Origin: Planctomycetota bacterium
GTDB taxonomy: Bacteria > Planctomycetota > UBA1135 > GCA-002686595
Reading direction: 5' to 3'
NCBI GenBank assembly: GCA_016709875.1
Contig: JADJLZ010000010.1
Span: forward strand, 124,001 to 188,000
Length of the DNA stretch: 64,000 nucleotides
The position numbers and the translations under genes were made by a program. The notes under the pieces are model-generated. The model was not told where the DNA came from and did no database searches. It was given only the letters and a program-made list of their open reading frames with translations. Positions 27,304 to 35,882 of the stretch are shown here, piece after piece. Positions within the stretch are counted from its first letter, which is position 1. Every line of letters starts with the position of its first letter.

Positions 27304-28479
27304 CTACTCGACGAGCAGCTCCGGCGCGCGCGGCTGCGAGTTGTAGGAGGACGACATGCTGGCACCGTACGCGCCCGCGTCGTGGATGCAGACCAGCTCG
27401 CCGACGGCGAGGTCGGGTAGCGCCTGCGGGAGCAGGTGCCCGAGCGCGTCGACGGTGAAGACGTCGCCCGACTCGCACAGCGGACCTGCGACGACCTTGG
27501 GCGCGGCGGTTTCGCTCTCGGTGTGGCCGACGGCGGAGATCTGATGGAAGGCGCCGTACAGCGCCGGACGCAGGAGGTTGTGGAAGCCCGCGTCGAGGAA
27601 CAGGTACTCGAAGCGCCCGTTGCGCTTGGTGCCGCGCACCTCGGCCAGCAGCAGTCCGGCCTCGGCGACAAGGTAGCGACCAGGCTCGACCTCGAGCGAG
27701 AGCGGCCGGCCGAGTTCGCGCGCGAGCTCGTCGCGCAGCGTGCGCCAGGCGTGCGTGAAGGCGGCGACGTCCAGGCGCGGATCGGCCTCGCGGTAGGGGA
27801 TCGGCAGCCCGCCGCCGGAGGAGATCGTGTCCAGGCGCGCGCCGGCCTCGGTCGCGATGCGCGCCTCGTGCGCGAAGCCCTCGCACACGCGCGCGAGATG
27901 CTCGGCGTCGACGCCCGAGCCGATGTGCACGTGCAAGCCGGTGACCTCCAGGCCAGCCGCGCGCGCGCGCTTCACGCAGGCGGGGAGCTCCGCGTGCCAG
28001 ATCCCGTGCTTGGAGGCCTCGCCGCCGGTGTTCACCTTGCGCGCGTGGCCGTGGCCAAAGCCCGGGTTGACGCGCAGCGTGATCGCGCGCGGCGCGGAAT
28101 GCGCGCGCACGAGCTCGGCGTACTGCTCGATCATGAAGGGCGAGCCGAGGTTCACGGGCACGGGCGTGCGCGCGAGTGCCGCGAGCGCACGGCGGTCGAA
28201 GAGGTCGGCCGTGTAGGCGATCTCCCGCGGCGCGTAGCCGCAAGCCAGCGCGTTCTCGAGTTCGCCGGCCGAGACCGCGTCCACCGCGGCTCCGAGCTCG
28301 CGCAAGAGGCGCAGAATGCCCGCGTGCGGGTTGGCCTTCTGCGCGTAGCGCACGCGGTCGAAGCCCGCGAGCTCGGCGAAGCGCTCGCGCACGATGCGTG
28401 CGGAGTAGACGAAGAGCGGCGTGCCGTGCTCGCGCGCGAGGCGTGCGAGCTCCGCGTCGGGCAGGATGCGCGGCTTCAT
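27304..28479 (-). CDS. lysA: Diaminopimelate decarboxylase LysA
   Basis: This PLP enzyme decarboxylates meso-diaminopimelate to L-lysine, the last step of lysine biosynthesis. The 391-residue protein is the usual length for LysA. It has the PLP-lysine region VRYAQKANPHAGILRLL (Lys near residue 50), the HVHIGSGVD motif, GGGLPIPY, LEVEPGRYLVAEAG and the C-terminal CESGDVF and GAYGASMSSSYNSQPRAPELLV, which holds the Tyr and substrate-binding residues typical of fold-type III decarboxylases. ATG 28479 gives MKPRILPD, a normal start. It lies 22 bp downstream of a DapB/Ord-like dehydrogenase gene, which suggests a shared pathway. Orn/Arg decarboxylases of the same fold are less likely given the CESGD and SSYNSRP-like signatures. 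Confidence 0.93.
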   Translation of the reverse strand: MKPRILPDAELARLAREHGTPLFVYSARIVRERFAELAGFDRVRYAQKANPHAGILRLLRELGAAVDAVSAGELENALACGYAPREIAYTADLFDRRALAALARTPVPVNLGSPFMIEQYAELVRAHSAPRAITLRVNPGFGHGHARKVNTGGEASKHGIWHAELPACVKRARAAGLEVTGLHVHIGSGVDAEHLARVCEGFAHEARIATEAGARLDTISSGGGLPIPYREADPRLDVAAFTHAWRTLRDELARELGRPLSLEVEPGRYLVAEAGLLLAEVRGTKRNGRFEYLFLDAGFHNLLRPALYGAFHQISAVGHTESETAAPKVVAGPLCESGDVFTVDALGHLLPQALPDLAVGELVCIHDAGAYGASMSSSYNSQPRAPELLVE

Positions 28480-28501
28480 CTGCGGATCGCGCGCGTGAGT
28501 C

Positions 28502-29518
28502 CTAGACGCCTGCGCCGACGGTCTTGCAGCCGGGCGCGAAGCCGACGAGCGGGATCGTCGCCATCGTGTGCAGGCCGGGCGCAGCAGCGCGCAGCGGCGC
28601 GATGGTGTTGAGCACGATCGCGGAGGTCGCGATGTCGCCTTGGACACCGCCCTTCCAGACGAGGTCGATCGGCGGTTCGCCCTGCACGATCACGCGGTCG
28701 TGCGGATCGGCGAGGCCGAGCGCGGCGCGGAACTCGAGCGTGATCACGATGCGGCCCTCGCTCCAGCCGCGCGCCTGCTGGCGCACGCCGCAGGCCTTGC
28801 CCTGCTTGACCGGCCCGAGCACGCTGTCGAGATCGCGATCGGTCTTGATCGGCTCGATCGACTCCTCCCAGCGCTCGACGCGCCAGCCGAATTGCTGCGC
28901 GAGGAAGTGCAGCGACTCGCCCAGGCCGACGTGGCGCAGCGTTCCCGCCTTGACCTGCGCGGCGAACTGCGCGTCGTCCAGGCCGACTCCGATCTTCTTC
29001 TGGAACGGGATGCGGCGCGTCGAGGCGTCCTGGAAGCGGCGCACCTCGACCGAGCGCACGCTGCGCGAGATCGCGGTCGCGGCGACGGCGAAAGTGTCCA
29101 TCAGGAAGCCGGGGTTGACGCCCGTGCCGAGCAGGCGGCCGCCGTGCTTCTTCGCGAGCGCGTCGAGCTCCTGCGCCAGCTTCTCGTGGCGCAGCCAGGG
29201 CCAGCACAGCTCCTCGCAGGTGGAGACCACGTTCATCCCGCGCGCGAGCAGTTCGCGGAACGTCGGCGCGCAGCGCGCGAGGTCCGAGCTGGTCGTCACG
29301 ATCGCGGCATCGAAGGCGCTCCAGTCGCTGATCGACTCGAAGGTGCGCTGGATCGGCACCGGCGCGCCCGACTGCGGGACGAGGTCCGAGACCGTGCGGC
29401 CCTGGAATTCTCCGGCGTTGTCGACGGCGGCGACGACCTCGCCCAGATCGCGCGCGTAGAGGTCCGAGATGATCTTCTGCCCCAGGGGGCCCAAACCGAC
29501 GTGCAGGATGCGGAACAT
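28502..29518 (-). CDS. DapB/2,4-diaminopentanoate-dehydrogenase-like NAD(P)-binding protein
   Basis: This 338-residue oxidoreductase has an N-terminal Rossmann fold (FRILHVGLGPLGQKIISDLYA) and the features of the dihydrodipicolinate-reductase-like family that includes 2,4-diaminopentanoate dehydrogenase (Ord): VVAAVDNAGEFQGRTVSDLV, VVSTCEELCWPWL, and GTGVNPGFLMDTFAVAATA, where a Lys-based catalytic motif of true DapB would be expected. Because classic DapB is about 270 residues and has a different C-terminal domain, I favour a DapB-like family member of unknown substrate. The neighbouring lysA makes an amino-acid, possibly diaminopimelate-pathway, role plausible. ATG 29518 is the natural start. 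The gene is separated from the metallopeptidase gene upstream by 59 bp. Confidence 0.72.
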   Translation of the reverse strand: MFRILHVGLGPLGQKIISDLYARDLGEVVAAVDNAGEFQGRTVSDLVPQSGAPVPIQRTFESISDWSAFDAAIVTTSSDLARCAPTFRELLARGMNVVSTCEELCWPWLRHEKLAQELDALAKKHGGRLLGTGVNPGFLMDTFAVAATAISRSVRSVEVRRFQDASTRRIPFQKKIGVGLDDAQFAAQVKAGTLRHVGLGESLHFLAQQFGWRVERWEESIEPIKTDRDLDSVLGPVKQGKACGVRQQARGWSEGRIVITLEFRAALGLADPHDRVIVQGEPPIDLVWKGGVQGDIATSAIVLNTIAPLRAAAPGLHTMATIPLVGFAPGCKTVGAGV

Positions 29519-29577
29519 TGGACCGCGAGGATAGCGCGCGGCGAGGCGCGGAGGAATCCGCACCTGCGCGGAGAATC

Positions 29578-30936
29578 TCAGTGGCGCTGCTTGCAGTACT
29601 CGACCCACTGCTTCTCGAGGCCGGCGAGATCGGTGAGATACACCGATTTCACGGCGCGCTCGATGGCGGCCGGGCTGTTGGGCGTCGCGAGGCCGACGGC
29701 GTGGATGAAGTCCTGGAACTTCGCCTTGCCGAACTTGCTCTCGTGCAGGAACTCGATCAGCAGAGCGGCGAGGTCGTAGTGGCTCGCGGCCTCGTCGCCG
29801 CCCTTCTTGTCGTCCTTGGGGCTGAAGAGCAGCGAGCGGATCTTGACGAAGTCGACCAGCGGCGTGTTCTTGCCCTTCTTGACCGAGTTGGCCGCGACGT
29901 TGCGGTCGTTTTTCGCGCTCGACATGTAGTTGGCGACGCCCTCCTGGAACCACGAGCCGCCACCGGGCAGACGCAAGCGGTTGCGGAAGATCTGGTGCGT
30001 GCCCTCGTGGATGTGCACCGGATCGTTCTTCGCCTCGAAGTAGGTCGCGTACCAGTCGCCCGAGGCGACGCCCTTGGATTTGCGCGCCTCCTCCTCGGAG
30101 GCGTTGAACTGCTTCGCGAAGAAGGAGAAGTAGCCCGCGTCGTTCACGAACAGGAAGAGCGGCATGAGCCTGCGGCCGGCGACGTCGTCGAAGGGGTACA
30201 CCTTCTTGATCTCGGCGTAGTTCTTCTCCATCTGCTCGCCGAACTTCTCGCAGGTGTTCTTCGAGCCGGAGTCGGTGAAGATGATGTAGTGCGCCGTGCG
30301 CACGATCTGCGCGAGCTTCTTCTTCAAGTCGTCGGGAGCGTCGTGCTCCCAGCGCGCCTTCGCTTCCGCGTCCGTCCACTTGAAATCGCGCACAGCGCCC
30401 TTGAAGCCGATCCCGCTCTCCAGGAAGTGCACGATCTGCTTCATTCCATCGAGACCCGGTTGCGGCGTCGCGATGATCTCGACGGTGTACCCGTATTTCT
30501 CGAGCATCCCGCCGAGCATGAAGCGGGTGCCGACCTCCTTCGTGCCGTCCTTCTCGCGCACGGCGCCGCGTGCGAGCGAGACGTAGGGACACACGCCGAA
30601 GTTGCCCGCCAGCATGCGCCGGTCCTCGAAGGAGAAGTCCGGATCGCCGTTCTTGGGGTCGCGCAGGTTGAAGAGCAGCGTGTCCATCACGTCCTCGGGC
30701 TCCTCGAACTGGAACTCCTCCTTGTCGAGGACCCACAGCTCGATATCGAGGTCGACGCTGCCGAGCTTCGCCGTCCAGCGCTGGCGCAGCTGGTTGCTGC
30801 CGCCGACACCGACGTCCTTCACGTCGGTGAACTCGGCGGGCAGCGTGATCGTCAGGCCGAGGTCGGGGAAGTTCTTGGCGGTGGGCTGCTGCGGAGCGAG
30901 GCACAGCGGAACCAGGGCGAGCAGTGCGTGGATCAT
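29578..30936 (-). CDS. Secreted DUF1570-like zinc metallopeptidase
   Basis: This 452-residue protein has a short signal peptide (MIHALLALVPLCLAPQ), a N-terminal part (about 20-190) with an alpha/beta pattern (FPDLGLTITLPAEFTDV) and a C-terminal gluzincin-like domain. The zinc site is visible: HEGTHQIFRN carries HExxH, and WFQEGVANYMSS about 25 residues on supplies the third ligand Glu and the conserved EGxAxY. This arrangement matches DUF1570-type proteins, common in Planctomycetota, whose substrates are unknown. ATG 30936 is supported by the signal peptide. It is upstream of the DapB-like gene on the same strand, but the 59-bp gap and unrelated functions make co-regulation uncertain. Confidence 0.75.
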   Translation of the reverse strand: MIHALLALVPLCLAPQQPTAKNFPDLGLTITLPAEFTDVKDVGVGGSNQLRQRWTAKLGSVDLDIELWVLDKEEFQFEEPEDVMDTLLFNLRDPKNGDPDFSFEDRRMLAGNFGVCPYVSLARGAVREKDGTKEVGTRFMLGGMLEKYGYTVEIIATPQPGLDGMKQIVHFLESGIGFKGAVRDFKWTDAEAKARWEHDAPDDLKKKLAQIVRTAHYIIFTDSGSKNTCEKFGEQMEKNYAEIKKVYPFDDVAGRRLMPLFLFVNDAGYFSFFAKQFNASEEEARKSKGVASGDWYATYFEAKNDPVHIHEGTHQIFRNRLRLPGGGSWFQEGVANYMSSAKNDRNVAANSVKKGKNTPLVDFVKIRSLLFSPKDDKKGGDEAASHYDLAALLIEFLHESKFGKAKFQDFIHAVGLATPNSPAAIERAVKSVYLTDLAGLEKQWVEYCKQRH

Positions 30937-30964
30937 CGTCCCGCGATTGTAGCGGGCCCGCGCG

Positions 30965-33019
30965 TCACGGTGGAGGCAGTCGCCAGGCTTCGTGCCTCGC
31001 GAAGGCCGCGAGCAGCGCCTCGTGCTGCGCCCCCGTCCCGCCGCGCGCGAGCTGCGCCAGGGCCTCGTCGAAGCGGCCGAGTTCGGCCAGCGCCGCCGCG
31101 AGCGTCTCGAGCGCGAGCGCCCCGCCCGCGCCGTCGCGCACGGCGCTCTGCACCAGCGCCAGCGCCTCGCCGCCGTTGCGCAGCGCGGGGTCCGGGGCGC
31201 AGGCGAGCAACCAGGCCGCGCGCAGGCGCGCCTCGCGGCCGCGCGGATCCAGTTCGAGGCTGCGCCGCGCGCAGCGCAGCGCGTCGGCGTAGCGCCGCAC
31301 CTGCGTGTACACGTTGGCGAGGTCGCGCCAGGCGACGGCGTCGTTCGTGGCCTGCGTCTCGGCCTGCGCGAGCAGCGGCGGGCACTCCGCCAGGTGCCCG
31401 GCCTGTGCGAGCGCGTTGGCAAGGCGCAGCAGGTCGTAGACGTGTCCGTTGCGCTGCGCGAGCACCGCGCGGTACTCCGTGATCGCCTCCTCGAGGTGTC
31501 CGGCGTGCTCGAGCGCGAGGCCGAGGTTGCCGCGCGTCTGCGCGCTGTCGGGTCGCAGCGCGAGCGCCTCGCGGTAGAGCCGGATCGCGCCCGCGTGGTC
31601 GCCGCGCAGGTCGAGCGTGATCGCGGCGTTGCCGTACGAGGCCGGGAGCTGGAAATCGCGCGGGTACAGCGGCCAGTCGACGATCACGACCGCGATCGCG
31701 AGCGCGATCCACGTCGAGCGCAGGCTGGCGAGCGCGCGCCGCGCGTCCCAGAGCTCGACCAGCAGCGCTCCGCCGAAGAGTGTCAGGCCGGGCACGAGCG
31801 AGTAGCGGTAGCGCGCAAAGACGTAGAACGCGACCACGCCCGCGGCGAGTGTCGCGAGCAGCGCGAGCGGCGCCGCGAGCTCGCGCCAGCGCGAGCGGAA
31901 GTGCCAGATACCCGCAATGCACAGCGGCACGAGCACGCCCCAGGGCAGGATCCAGTCCAGCGCGTGGAGCAGCGGCACGTAGCGCTCGTAGAAGTACATG
32001 TCCTCCGCGTCGGGCATCTCGTACGCGTTCGCGCACAGGAATGCCTTGCGCCCGAGCACCGTGAACCAGTCGCGCGGATGCGCGCGAATCCACTTGAAGG
32101 ACTCGCCGAACCAGAAACTCGAGACCTCCTTGGGCGTGAGCTTGCGCCGCGAGACGAGCTCCGCGATGTCGGTCGCGTCCTGGCGTTCGTAGGCCACGTT
32201 GCTGCGACCGGCCTTGAGCGGCACGTAGTAGCCCGGCGCGTCGGGATGGTTCCCGATGAAGAAGTTCGAGCCCGCCTGCGAGGTCGTGAGAACCCATTCT
32301 CCACCGACCGCGTGGTTGCGCCAGGCGACCGGAGCGAGCGCGAGCAGGAGTCCGAGCGCGTAGCCCGCGCCAAAGCGCGCGCGCACCGGCCAGCCCTCGC
32401 CGCGCGCGTGCCTGCGCCCGAGCAGGAGCAGCACGGGAACGAGCAGGATCGACTCCTCGCGCGTCAGCATCAGCAGTCCGAGCACGAAGCCCAGCGCGAT
32501 CGAGCGCGCGAGGCTCGTGCGCTCGCGCAGCAGTGCCAGCGCGAGCAGCAACAGCGTCGCGAGCACGAGACCCAGGTTCGACTTCTGGATGCAGCCGTCG
32601 AAGAAGATCGCGGAGGGATAGAACGCGAGCAGCAGGCCGCTCGCGACTCCCGCGCGGCGCGAGAAGAAGCGTTGGCCGGCGAGGAACAGCACGCCGCACG
32701 CGAGCGAGCCGAGCAGCGCCTGCACCAGCCGGATCGTGGCCAGGTCACGGCCGAAGACGAGCTTCACCACGCCCAGGAAATACGGGTAGAGCGGCGCCTG
32801 GTAGAAGACGTCCTTGCCCAGCCAGTCGCCCGAGGCGAGCCGGTCCGACCAGGCGCCGTAGGATTCGCCGTCCTCGATCAGCGCGTCGAACATCGGCACC
32901 GCGCGCGCCTGGTGCAGGTAGACAAGACGTACGAGCAAGGCGACGAGGGCGATGCCCGCGAAGAGCATCGCGTCCACCCCGGCGCGCCCGCTCGCGGGGC
33001 TTTTGCCTGCTGACTTCAC
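30965..33019 (-). CDS. GT39-like glycosyltransferase fused to TPR repeats
   Basis: This protein of about 684 residues combines an ArnT/PMT-like (GT39/GT-C) membrane domain with C-terminal tetratricopeptide repeats. About 11 hydrophobic helices cover residues 20-470. The first loop contains FDALIEDGESYGAWSDR and DVFYQAPLYPYFLG, the usual acidic motif of polyprenyl-phosphate-sugar transferases. The C-terminal ~200 residues are TPR (GNLGLALEHAGHLEEAITEY, DLANVYTQVRRYADALRCARRS). Such fusions are common in Planctomycetota and may glycosylate secreted proteins, but substrates are unknown. The start is uncertain: GTG 33019 is chosen, while ATG 32968 right before the first helix and GTG 33046 are alternatives. 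It diverges from the gene at 33052. Confidence 0.72.
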   Translation of the reverse strand: MKSAGKSPASGRAGVDAMLFAGIALVALLVRLVYLHQARAVPMFDALIEDGESYGAWSDRLASGDWLGKDVFYQAPLYPYFLGVVKLVFGRDLATIRLVQALLGSLACGVLFLAGQRFFSRRAGVASGLLLAFYPSAIFFDGCIQKSNLGLVLATLLLLALALLRERTSLARSIALGFVLGLLMLTREESILLVPVLLLLGRRHARGEGWPVRARFGAGYALGLLLALAPVAWRNHAVGGEWVLTTSQAGSNFFIGNHPDAPGYYVPLKAGRSNVAYERQDATDIAELVSRRKLTPKEVSSFWFGESFKWIRAHPRDWFTVLGRKAFLCANAYEMPDAEDMYFYERYVPLLHALDWILPWGVLVPLCIAGIWHFRSRWRELAAPLALLATLAAGVVAFYVFARYRYSLVPGLTLFGGALLVELWDARRALASLRSTWIALAIAVVIVDWPLYPRDFQLPASYGNAAITLDLRGDHAGAIRLYREALALRPDSAQTRGNLGLALEHAGHLEEAITEYRAVLAQRNGHVYDLLRLANALAQAGHLAECPPLLAQAETQATNDAVAWRDLANVYTQVRRYADALRCARRSLELDPRGREARLRAAWLLACAPDPALRNGGEALALVQSAVRDGAGGALALETLAAALAELGRFDEALAQLARGGTGAQHEALLAAFARHEAWRLPPP

Positions 33020-33051
33020 TCGCCGCCAGCATACGCATAGGCTCACGCGCC

Positions 33052-34959
33052 ATGAAGACGCTGGACGACCTCGCGAGCGACTGGCTCGCGCCGAAGGAGG
33101 AGGCGCACTTCGCGCTGCCCGCGATCACGAATTTCCACGGCCTGGTCCAGTGCGCCTGGAACGTGACCGGCATCCAGAACTGGATCATGCCGCCGACGGG
33201 CATGAGCACGGCCTGCGCGCTGCTCTACGAACGCGTCGGCGATTCGATCCGGCGCTTCTCCGCTCCGGTCGAGTACCGCTGGAAAGCCTACGAGATCGAG
33301 CGCCGCGGCGGAGGCGTCGAGAGCGCGACGCGCCTGCCCGCGGGCAAGCCCGCCGTCATGCAGCGCATCCGTTTCGAGCGCGCCGGGCGTTTCTATCTCG
33401 TCTTCGGCGGCTTGCCGCGCGTGTGGCGCTTCACCGACTACTGGAACCTGCCGCCCGAGGACGTGCCGATGCTCAACGTGCGCGCGATCGACGGCGGCTT
33501 CGAGCTCGACGACACGAAGACCTTCGGCCGCGCCCAGTTCCAGGTGCCCGGTCTGCGCGGCGTGTACCGCGACCTGCAGGCCTGGCTCGACGGCGAGGAA
33601 ACCTGCGAGCGCGGCCGCGTCGGCGTCGCCGAATTCCAGGCCAACGCGGGTGACGTGGTCGTGTGGTGGGGCGTGCAGGGTTGCGAGGAGGAGCTCGCGC
33701 TGCTGCAGCCCGGCGTCGGCTGGAAACTCGCGCAGGAGCACTGGGAGGAGGTCTGGGAGGGCGCCTTCACGCCTGGAAACGAGCACTTTTCCGGGCACCT
33801 GCCGCGCCGCGAGGGCCCGCTCGACCGGCTCTACGCGATGAGCGTGCTCTCGCTGCTCAACTGCCGTCGCACTCTTCCGCGACCCACGCGCCGCGCCTCG
33901 ATCGCGACCGGCGGCCAGTGCATCTGGAACGGCGGCGAGTTCGCGCCGCTCGAGCGCGCCTATGTCTGGGGCGGTCCCGAGGGCGGAATGACGACGCTCT
34001 TCCTGTGGGAGCTCGAATTCCAGGCGCCGATCCTCGCGCGGCTCGATCCGAGAGTGCTGCGCGACCTGCTCGAGGCGATGATCCGCGTCGACCTGCACAA
34101 GAGCTGGGGCTTCGAGACCGTCACCGGCCGCGGCGCGGGCATGGGCTACGGCGTCAATCCCGGCGCGTTCCTCTCGTGCGTCGAGGACTACGTGCGCATC
34201 ACCGGCGACAAGCAGTGGGCGCTCGCGCGCATCGATTACCTGAGGAGCTGCTGCAAGCCGGGACTGACCGACTACGGTCCGTACGAGAACATCCTCGAGT
34301 GCGTCAGCACCTACGAGCACAAGATCGCGGCCTTCAACGCGCTCAACGTCAAGGGGTTGCGCTTCGTCGCGCGCCTCACGGGCGATGCGCAGCTCGCGCA
34401 GCAAGCGGATGCACTCGCGCAGCAGGTGCTCGCGCTCTACGCCGGCGGGCCGTTCGCCTGCCTGCAGCCCGACGGCGAGCGCCGCATCGTGAAAACCGTG
34501 CTCGACTTCGTGTACGTGGGCCGCTCGATGCCCCAGGACCTCCCGCCCCAGGTGCGCGCGGGAATGATCGCCTTCGTGCGCGACGAGCTCATGACCGACG
34601 ACTGGCTCTACGCGCTCTCGCCCAAGGACCCCAACGCGCTCACGAAGTTCCTGCCGAGCTTCCAGACCTACCGCGCCGACCACCAGGCGACCGGGTCCTA
34701 CGACGGCTGGCCTGCGCGCGTGGCGGAGGTGCTGCTCGAGTTCGGCGAGCGCGAACTCGCGCTGCGCTGGCTCGGACGCATCGAAGAACTCACTCGCGAA
34801 GGTCCCTTCGGCCAGGCGCGCTTCATCCACGAACAGCCCGGCCTGCACGGCTTCTCACCTGCGACGCGCACGCGCAAGTCGAGCTTCCTGAACGGCAACT
34901 GCTACCTCGAGAGCTGCGGCGTGGGCTTCGCGACCCTGCTGCTCGAGCGCCTGCCGTGA
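33052..34959 (+). CDS. Six-hairpin glycosidase-like protein
   Basis: This 635-residue protein looks like an (alpha/alpha)6-barrel glycosidase. It has no signal peptide, so it is probably cytoplasmic. Supporting phrases are the helical, Trp/Tyr-rich DLHKSWGFETVTGRGAGMGY, GVNPGAFLSCVEDYVRITGD, ECVSTYEHKIAAFNALNVKG and FQTYRADHQATGSYDGWPAR, each of which matches the pattern of acidic and aromatic residues lining such barrels (GH63/GH95/GH125-like). The N-terminal ~250 residues form a beta-rich domain. I cannot assign a GH family. It is followed 31 bp later by a ribokinase-family gene, consistent with releasing and then phosphorylating a sugar. ATG 33052 follows directly from the divergent promoter region. 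Confidence 0.55.
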   Translation: MKTLDDLASDWLAPKEEAHFALPAITNFHGLVQCAWNVTGIQNWIMPPTGMSTACALLYERVGDSIRRFSAPVEYRWKAYEIERRGGGVESATRLPAGKPAVMQRIRFERAGRFYLVFGGLPRVWRFTDYWNLPPEDVPMLNVRAIDGGFELDDTKTFGRAQFQVPGLRGVYRDLQAWLDGEETCERGRVGVAEFQANAGDVVVWWGVQGCEEELALLQPGVGWKLAQEHWEEVWEGAFTPGNEHFSGHLPRREGPLDRLYAMSVLSLLNCRRTLPRPTRRASIATGGQCIWNGGEFAPLERAYVWGGPEGGMTTLFLWELEFQAPILARLDPRVLRDLLEAMIRVDLHKSWGFETVTGRGAGMGYGVNPGAFLSCVEDYVRITGDKQWALARIDYLRSCCKPGLTDYGPYENILECVSTYEHKIAAFNALNVKGLRFVARLTGDAQLAQQADALAQQVLALYAGGPFACLQPDGERRIVKTVLDFVYVGRSMPQDLPPQVRAGMIAFVRDELMTDDWLYALSPKDPNALTKFLPSFQTYRADHQATGSYDGWPARVAEVLLEFGERELALRWLGRIEELTREGPFGQARFIHEQPGLHGFSPATRTRKSSFLNGNCYLESCGVGFATLLLERLP

Positions 34960-34990
34960 AAAAACCAGCCCGCCTGGATTTTTGACACCC

Positions 34991-35830
34991 ATGCGCACGC
35001 TCAGCGTCCTCGGCAGCGTCAACATCGACCTCGTCCTCGCGACGAAGCGCATCCCCGATGTCGGCGAGACCGTCGGCGGCGGGAAGTTCCAGCGCCTTTT
35101 CGGCGGCAAGGGCGCCAACCAGGCCGTCGCGGCGGCAGCGCTCGGCGCGCGCGTGCGCTTCTTCGGCTGCGTCGGCGACGACGAGTACGGCCCGTTCGCG
35201 CGCGAAAACCTGTGCGAGCGCGGGATCGACGTGCGCGGATTGAAGACGGTGGAGGGTGCGACCGGTGTCGCGCTGATTCTCCTCGACGCGCAGGGCCGCA
35301 ACTCGATCGCGCTCGCGCCCGGCGCGAACGCGCACTTTCGCCCCGCGGGCACGCACGACATCGCCGTGATGCAACTCGAGACGCACTACGAGCGTCCGCG
35401 CGCGAAGACTCTGATCCTGAATCCAGCGCCGGCGCCCGCGCGCAAGTTCTCGCTGCGCGGCGTGGACTTCGTGATCCCCAACCAGATCGAGGCCGAGCAG
35501 CTCACCGGCTGCAAGGATCCGCGCAAGGCCGTGCAAGCGCTCGAGCGCATGGGCGCCGGTCGCGCGATCGTCACGCTCGGCGCGCGCGGCGTGTGGTGCG
35601 GCGGCGAGGTGCACGAACGCGGCGCGCGGCCCGCATTCCGGGTACGCGCGGTCGACACGGTAGGGGCGGGGGACTGTTTCGTGGGCGCTTTCGCGGCCGC
35701 GCTGGCGAAGGGGCATCCGGATCCGGTGCTCTTCGCGCAGGCCGCCGCCGCCCTCCAAGTGACGCGCCGCGGGGCCCAGAATGTTCCCTCGCTCGCCGAA
35801 GTCGAAGGCTTCCTGCGCAAGCACGCTTGA
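34991..35830 (+). CDS. rbsK: Ribokinase-family (PfkB) sugar kinase
   Basis: This 279-residue protein is a PfkB-family kinase that transfers phosphate from ATP to a sugar, most likely ribose, in the cytoplasm. It begins LSVLGSVNIDLVLATKRIPD, with the substrate-binding GGKGANQAVAAAALG (PfkB signature 1), an acceptor region NPAPAPARKF and NQIEAEQLTG, and DTVGAGDCFVGAFAAAL (signature 2), which has the catalytic Asp. The NPAP and NQIEAEQLTG phrases fit ribokinase more than fructokinase or adenosine kinase. Length is slightly below the usual ~305. ATG 34991 is favoured over an upstream TTG at 34982. Neither a ribose transporter nor rbsD is adjacent, so the substrate is inferred. Confidence 0.85.
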   Translation: MRTLSVLGSVNIDLVLATKRIPDVGETVGGGKFQRLFGGKGANQAVAAAALGARVRFFGCVGDDEYGPFARENLCERGIDVRGLKTVEGATGVALILLDAQGRNSIALAPGANAHFRPAGTHDIAVMQLETHYERPRAKTLILNPAPAPARKFSLRGVDFVIPNQIEAEQLTGCKDPRKAVQALERMGAGRAIVTLGARGVWCGGEVHERGARPAFRVRAVDTVGAGDCFVGAFAAALAKGHPDPVLFAQAAAALQVTRRGAQNVPSLAEVEGFLRKHA

Positions 35831-35882
35831 GCTCTGCCCCGAGCGGGTAGGATCTGGGCTGCCTGGCACTGGAGTTTCGCTC

